Origin: Hyphomicrobiales bacterium
GTDB taxonomy: Bacteria; Pseudomonadota; Alphaproteobacteria; Rhizobiales; Rhizobiaceae
DNA: 53,108 nucleotides
Direction: 5' to 3'
NCBI GenBank assembly: GCA_900466475.1
Contig: UBMI01000016.1
Span: 1 to 53,108, forward strand
Shown here piece by piece: positions 50,396 through 53,108 of this stretch (positions are counted from its first letter, which is position 1; each line of letters begins with the position of its first letter). Below the pieces are notes generated by a model. The model saw only the letters and a program-made list of their open reading frames with translations. It was not told the DNA's origin and ran no database searches. Both the position numbers and the translations under genes were made by a program.

Positions 50396-50420
50396 AAAAA
50401 AAGGGCCGCTTTCGCGGCCC
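50396..50420 (-). terminator. strong intrinsic terminator after dgoD
   Basis: On the minus strand GGGCCGC (50420-50414) and GCGGCCC (50409-50403) flank a GAAA tetraloop, followed by seven T (50402-50396). This is the clearest rho-independent terminator in the window. Confidence 0.9.
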
Positions 50421-50426
50421 TCTCGT

Positions 50427-51575
50427 TTACCATTCGGCAAAGCTGCCATCCTCGTGGCGCCAGATGGGATTGCGCCAGCGGTGACCTTCCTTGGCACGCT
50501 CAATGACATAGGCCTCGTCCACTTCGACGCCGAGGCCGGGCCCCTGCGGAATGGAGACGAAGCCGTCGGCATATTGGAAGACTTCCTTGTTGGAGATGTA
50601 GTCGAGGATGTCGTTGCCCTTGTTGTAGTGGATGCCGAGGCTCTGCTCCTGAATGAAGGCATTGTAGGAGATGGCGTCGACCTGCAGGCAAGCGGCAAGC
50701 GCGATGGGGCCGAGCGGGCAATGGGGTGCCAGCGCCACGTCATAGGCTTCAGCCATGGCGGCGATCTTGCGGCATTCGGTAATGCCGCCTGCGTGGGACA
50801 GATCCGGCTGGATAATATCAACATAGCCGTCCGACAGGACCGACTTGAAGTCCCAGCGTGAATAGAGGCGTTCGCCGAGCGCGATTGGCGTCGAGCAATG
50901 GTTGGCGATTTCCTTCAGGGTTTCGCGGTGTTCGGAGAGAACCGGCTCCTCGATGAACATCAGCTTGTAGGGTTCGAGTTCCTTGGCAAGAACCTTTGCC
51001 ATGGGTTTGTGGACACGGCCGTGGAAATCGACACCGATACCGACATGCGGGCCGATCGCCTCGCGGATCGTCGCGATGGTCTCGACCGCCTTGTCGATCT
51101 TCTCGTTGGTATCGACGATCTGCATTTCCTCGCAGCCGTTGAGCTTGATCGCCTTGAAGCCGCGGGAAACGACGTCCTTGGCGTTGCGGGCGACGTCGGA
51201 GGGGCGGTCGCCGCCGATCCAGGAATAGACCTTGATGCGGTCACGCACCTGGCCGCCGAGCAGCGAATGGATCGGCTGGCCGAGTGCCTTGCCCTTGATG
51301 TCCCAGAGTGCCTGGTCGATGCCGGATATCGCCGACATATGGATGGCGCCGCCGCGATAGAAGCCACCGCGATACATCACGGTCCAATGGTCTTCGATGA
51401 GGAAGGGATCCTTGCCGATGAGGTAGTCTGCGAGTTCGTGGACGGCCGCCTCGACGGTCAGCGCGCGACCCTCGACAACGGGTTCGCCCCAGCCGACGAC
51501 GCCCTCATCGGTTTCGATCTTCAGAAACAGCCAGCGCGGCGGGACGATGTAGGTGGTCAGTTTGGTGATCTTCAT
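50427..51575 (-). CDS. dgoD: D-galactonate dehydratase (enolase superfamily)
   Basis: A 382-residue enzyme, exactly the length of E. coli DgoD, converting D-galactonate to 2-keto-3-deoxygalactonate. It opens MKITKLTTYIVPPRWLFLKIETDEGVVGWGEPV and contains the DgoD block FHGRVHKPMAKVLAKELEPY with the metal Asp (VDFHGR), FIEEPVLSEH and ALGERLYSRWDF. The catalytic His lies in VALAPHCPLGPIALAACLQ, and the end RNPIWRHEDGSFAEW is near-identical to the E. coli form. It is downstream of its GntR regulator (61-bp gap). The next steps, DgoK and DgoA, are not in this window. Confidence 0.96.
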   Translation of the reverse strand: MKITKLTTYIVPPRWLFLKIETDEGVVGWGEPVVEGRALTVEAAVHELADYLIGKDPFLIEDHWTVMYRGGFYRGGAIHMSAISGIDQALWDIKGKALGQPIHSLLGGQVRDRIKVYSWIGGDRPSDVARNAKDVVSRGFKAIKLNGCEEMQIVDTNEKIDKAVETIATIREAIGPHVGIGVDFHGRVHKPMAKVLAKELEPYKLMFIEEPVLSEHRETLKEIANHCSTPIALGERLYSRWDFKSVLSDGYVDIIQPDLSHAGGITECRKIAAMAEAYDVALAPHCPLGPIALAACLQVDAISYNAFIQEQSLGIHYNKGNDILDYISNKEVFQYADGFVSIPQGPGLGVEVDEAYVIERAKEGHRWRNPIWRHEDGSFAEW

Positions 51576-51612
51576 GACAGTCGCACTTTCGTTTCGCTTC
51601 GTGTTCCCATCG

Positions 51613-51626
51613 GCGGCCGCGGCCGC
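51613..51626. other. GC palindrome between dgoR and dgoD
   Basis: GCGGCCGCGGCCGC is a perfect 14-bp palindrome in the 61-bp gap. It may be a hairpin or simple GC bias; no regulatory role is assigned. Confidence 0.3.
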
Positions 51627-51636
51627 TGATATCTTA

Positions 51637-52377
51637 TCATTTCGTCCGGCCGGCGGCGGTCAGGTCGCGTTTGGCGAGGTCGAGAATCCGGTTGACGCAA
51701 TCGCGCGCGCCAGCGGCATCGCGCAGGCGCAGGGCTTCGACCACCTTGCCATGCAGGGCCAGGGCCTCGCGGTGATCGGGCATGGCGACGTTGGAGGCGT
51801 GCAGCGCGTATTTGAGCGCAGCGTGGATGGCGCTGGAGAGACGGCGAAAGACCTGGTTGTGGCTGGCCTTGAGCAGCACGGTATGGAAGAGCAGATCGGC
51901 CTCGGTGAAGGCCTCGGCATCATCGCTCGCCGCTTGCATGCGCTGCCAGGCCCCTTCGAGATCGGCGATTTCCTGCGTGCTGGCGCGACTTGCTGCATAT
52001 TCGGCCGCTGCCGGCTCGATCGTGCGGCGGGCTTCGAGGATGCTGGCAAGCAGGTCGAAATCGCCGAGATGCGGCCCCATCCATTCCAGTAGGTCCTGAT
52101 CGAGAATGTTCCACTCGTCCTTGTCGCAAACTGTGGTGCCGATGCGTGGTTTGCCGCGTACGAGCCCCTTGGATTCCAGAACCTTCAGGGATTCGCGGAT
52201 CACGGTACGGCTGACGCCATAGAGCTCGCAGAGGTCGTTTTCGCGTGGCAATAGCGTGCCTGCAGGGTAGCGGCTGGCGCAGATATCCTCGGCAATCGCC
52301 GCCGTAACGCTACGGCGGACGCGCGGCCGGCGCTCGGGCGCTGCGGTTTTCTCATCGCGTCTTGTTGCGGACTGCAT
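51637..52377 (-). CDS. GntR/FadR-family regulator of the galactonate genes (DgoR-like)
   Basis: A 246-residue FadR-subfamily repressor. The winged HTH is VRRSVTAAIAEDICASRYPAGTLLPRENDLCELYGVSRTVIRESLKVLESKGLVRGKPRIGTTV. The effector domain is of FCD type, with the metal-binding histidines visible in AEADLLFHTVLLKASHNQVF and ALALHGKVVEALRLRD. Start at 52377 (MQSATRRDEK) follows AGAGGAAC; an ATG at 52419 lies upstream. It is located directly upstream of dgoD on the same strand and divergent from osmC. Likely senses galactonate or its dehydrated product. Confidence 0.88.
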   Translation of the reverse strand: MQSATRRDEKTAAPERRPRVRRSVTAAIAEDICASRYPAGTLLPRENDLCELYGVSRTVIRESLKVLESKGLVRGKPRIGTTVCDKDEWNILDQDLLEWMGPHLGDFDLLASILEARRTIEPAAAEYAASRASTQEIADLEGAWQRMQAASDDAEAFTEADLLFHTVLLKASHNQVFRRLSSAIHAALKYALHASNVAMPDHREALALHGKVVEALRLRDAAGARDCVNRILDLAKRDLTAAGRTK

Positions 52378-52411
52378 CTGAAAGTTCCTCTTGGTCAAGT
52401 CTCTTAACTTA

Positions 52412-52446
52412 ATCATCATACACAGGCAATCTTCTTGTATGATGAT
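52412..52446. promoter_or_regulatory. 11-bp inverted repeat in the dgoR/osmC divergent region
   Basis: ATCATCATACA (52412-52422) and TGTATGATGAT (52436-52446) are perfect inverted repeats 13 nt apart, 35-69 bp upstream of the dgoR start. The half-site TTGTATGATGAT resembles FCD-GntR operator half-sites. It is most likely the autoregulatory site of the GntR protein, possibly shared with the divergent osmC promoter. Confidence 0.65.
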
Positions 52447-52567
52447 TTGCCTTCAATCTGGTGTCGTCTTCCGCGGATAGAGGACTATATTGCCGGTCGG
52501 AAGGGCAGAACGCTCTTCGCGGCGGAGCGGCGCAACGCTTCAGAATTCAATCGAGCAGGAGGACGGC

Positions 52568-52999
52568 ATGCAGATCAATCGTACAGCTTCGGCCCATTGG
52601 TCAGGTGGTCTCAAGGACGGAAAAGGTCAGATCACGACCCAGAGCGGCGCGCTGAGCAATTATCCCTACGGCTTTGCAAGCCGCTTCGAAGGCGTTGCCG
52701 GCACCAACCCGGAAGAGCTTATCGGCGCTGCCCATGCGGGCTGCTTCACCATGGCGCTGTCGCTGATCCTCGGCGAAGCCGGACTGAAGGCTGACCATAT
52801 GGAAACCTCCGCCAAGGTGACGCTGGAAAGCGTGGAAGGCGGCTTTGCCATCACCGCCATCCACCTGTCGCTGTCGGGCAGCATTCCCGGCGCCGACCAG
52901 GCAAAATTCGAAGAACTGGCCGGCATGGCAAAAGCCGGGTGCCCGGTTTCCAAGGCTCTTTCTGCCGTTCCGATCACGCTCGACGTCAAGCTCGTCTGA
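52568..52999 (+). CDS. OsmC-family organic hydroperoxide reductase
   Basis: A 143-residue peroxiredoxin-like thiol peroxidase that detoxifies organic hydroperoxides using lipoyl or thiol donors. The catalytic pair is C59 (GAAHAGCFTMALSL) and C125 (AGCPVSKALSAVP). The N-terminus has RTASAHWSGGLKDGKGQI and SGALSNYPYGFASRFEG. ATG 52568 follows GAGCAGGAGGACGGC; the frame is open upstream to 52490 without conservation. It is a single gene followed by an intrinsic terminator. Confidence 0.95.
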   Translation: MQINRTASAHWSGGLKDGKGQITTQSGALSNYPYGFASRFEGVAGTNPEELIGAAHAGCFTMALSLILGEAGLKADHMETSAKVTLESVEGGFAITAIHLSLSGSIPGADQAKFEELAGMAKAGCPVSKALSAVPITLDVKLV

Positions 53000-53023
53000 T
53001 CCTTCAAGCCTATTTTCTTCCTG

Positions 53024-53060
53024 ATGCCGCAGCCTCCCTGGGCTGCGGCATTTTTGTTTT
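53024..53060 (+). terminator. intrinsic terminator after osmC
   Basis: ATGCCGCAGCC (53024-53034) and GGCTGCGGCAT (53041-53051) pair perfectly with a 6-nt loop, followed by TTTTTGTTTT (to 53060). It is a strong rho-independent terminator. TTGACA (53074-53079) just downstream could be a -35 box for a gene outside the window. Confidence 0.9.
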
Positions 53061-53108
53061 CATCGCAAAATCATTGACAAGTGAAGGATGATATTTTACG
53101 ACTGACGA

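Noticed and set aside
51613..51626. GC palindrome as a regulatory operator of dgoD
   Set aside because: A pure GCGGCCGC repeat is likely in high-GC DNA, has no similarity to the inverted repeat ahead of the regulator, and may simply form a hairpin.
53074..53108. Promoter at the right edge (TTGACA)
   Set aside because: The -35 is good but a matching -10 at 16-18 bp is poor (TTACGA), and the downstream gene is outside the window.

Overview
This window reads as chromosome or chromid DNA of a Rhizobium/Agrobacterium-group alphaproteobacterium. The basis is the GC-rich coding style, a RIME-like rhizobial intergenic repeat at 8.6 kb, a y4hA-type cation antiporter, several LacI-controlled sugar ABC operons of rhizobial layout, and a cobalamin-riboswitch-controlled class Ib ribonucleotide reductase. 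No rRNA, tRNA, CRISPR array, prophage or intact insertion sequence was seen.

Region 1 (0-9.3 kb): three small exported proteins, comprising a triple Cys-rich repeat protein, a DUF2092 protein and a Tyr-rich protein. An RND multidrug efflux pair (adaptor plus AcrB-type pump) converges on them. Then come a Ca2+/H+ antiporter, a ribbon-helix-helix protein, the RIME-like repeat and a DJ-1/PfpI protein. Region 2 (9.3-12.5 kb): an aldehyde detoxification unit of DUF779 protein, aldehyde dehydrogenase and a GAF/Fis-type regulator that lacks the sigma-54 AAA+ module. Region 3 (12.9-19.3 kb): periplasmic redox genes (exported MsrB and a DipZ-type CcdA-thioredoxin fusion), a BaiN-like flavoprotein, and a divergent MerR / Zn-Cd-Pb P-type ATPase pair with a textbook MerR promoter.

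Region 4 (19.3-26.5 kb): two cobalamin riboswitches. One controls metE (B12-independent methionine synthase) and one controls nrdHIEF (B12-independent ribonucleotide reductase). This is a coherent B12-sparing regulon. A class III adenylyl cyclase follows, and its Shine-Dalgarno sequence lies in a hairpin downstream of nrdF.

Region 5 (27.7-48 kb) is a carbohydrate island. It contains LacI plus a glucose/mannose-type ABC transporter (SBP, two permeases, ATPase). A divergent locus follows: a Gfo/Idh oxidoreductase, a LacI regulator and a GH2 glycosidase on the minus strand, facing a second ABC transporter plus ThuA-family protein on the plus strand. Next are a short RpiR-like HTH-only protein and a LacI-controlled operon of phytanoyl-CoA-type dioxygenase, SDR dehydrogenase and SMP-30 lactonase. 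The second locus looks like uptake, hydrolysis and oxidative processing of a glycoside. Region 6 (47.8-53.1 kb): a second adenylyl cyclase, then a galactonate-type unit (GntR regulator, DgoD dehydratase, DoxX membrane protein, SDR) divergent from an OsmC peroxidase.

A theme not explained by gene calls is a set of strong RNA stem-loops without U-tracts. They sit between the binding-protein and permease genes of both ABC operons and inside the SMP-30 operon. Others place ribosome-binding sites inside hairpins (metE, adenylyl cyclase, DUF779).
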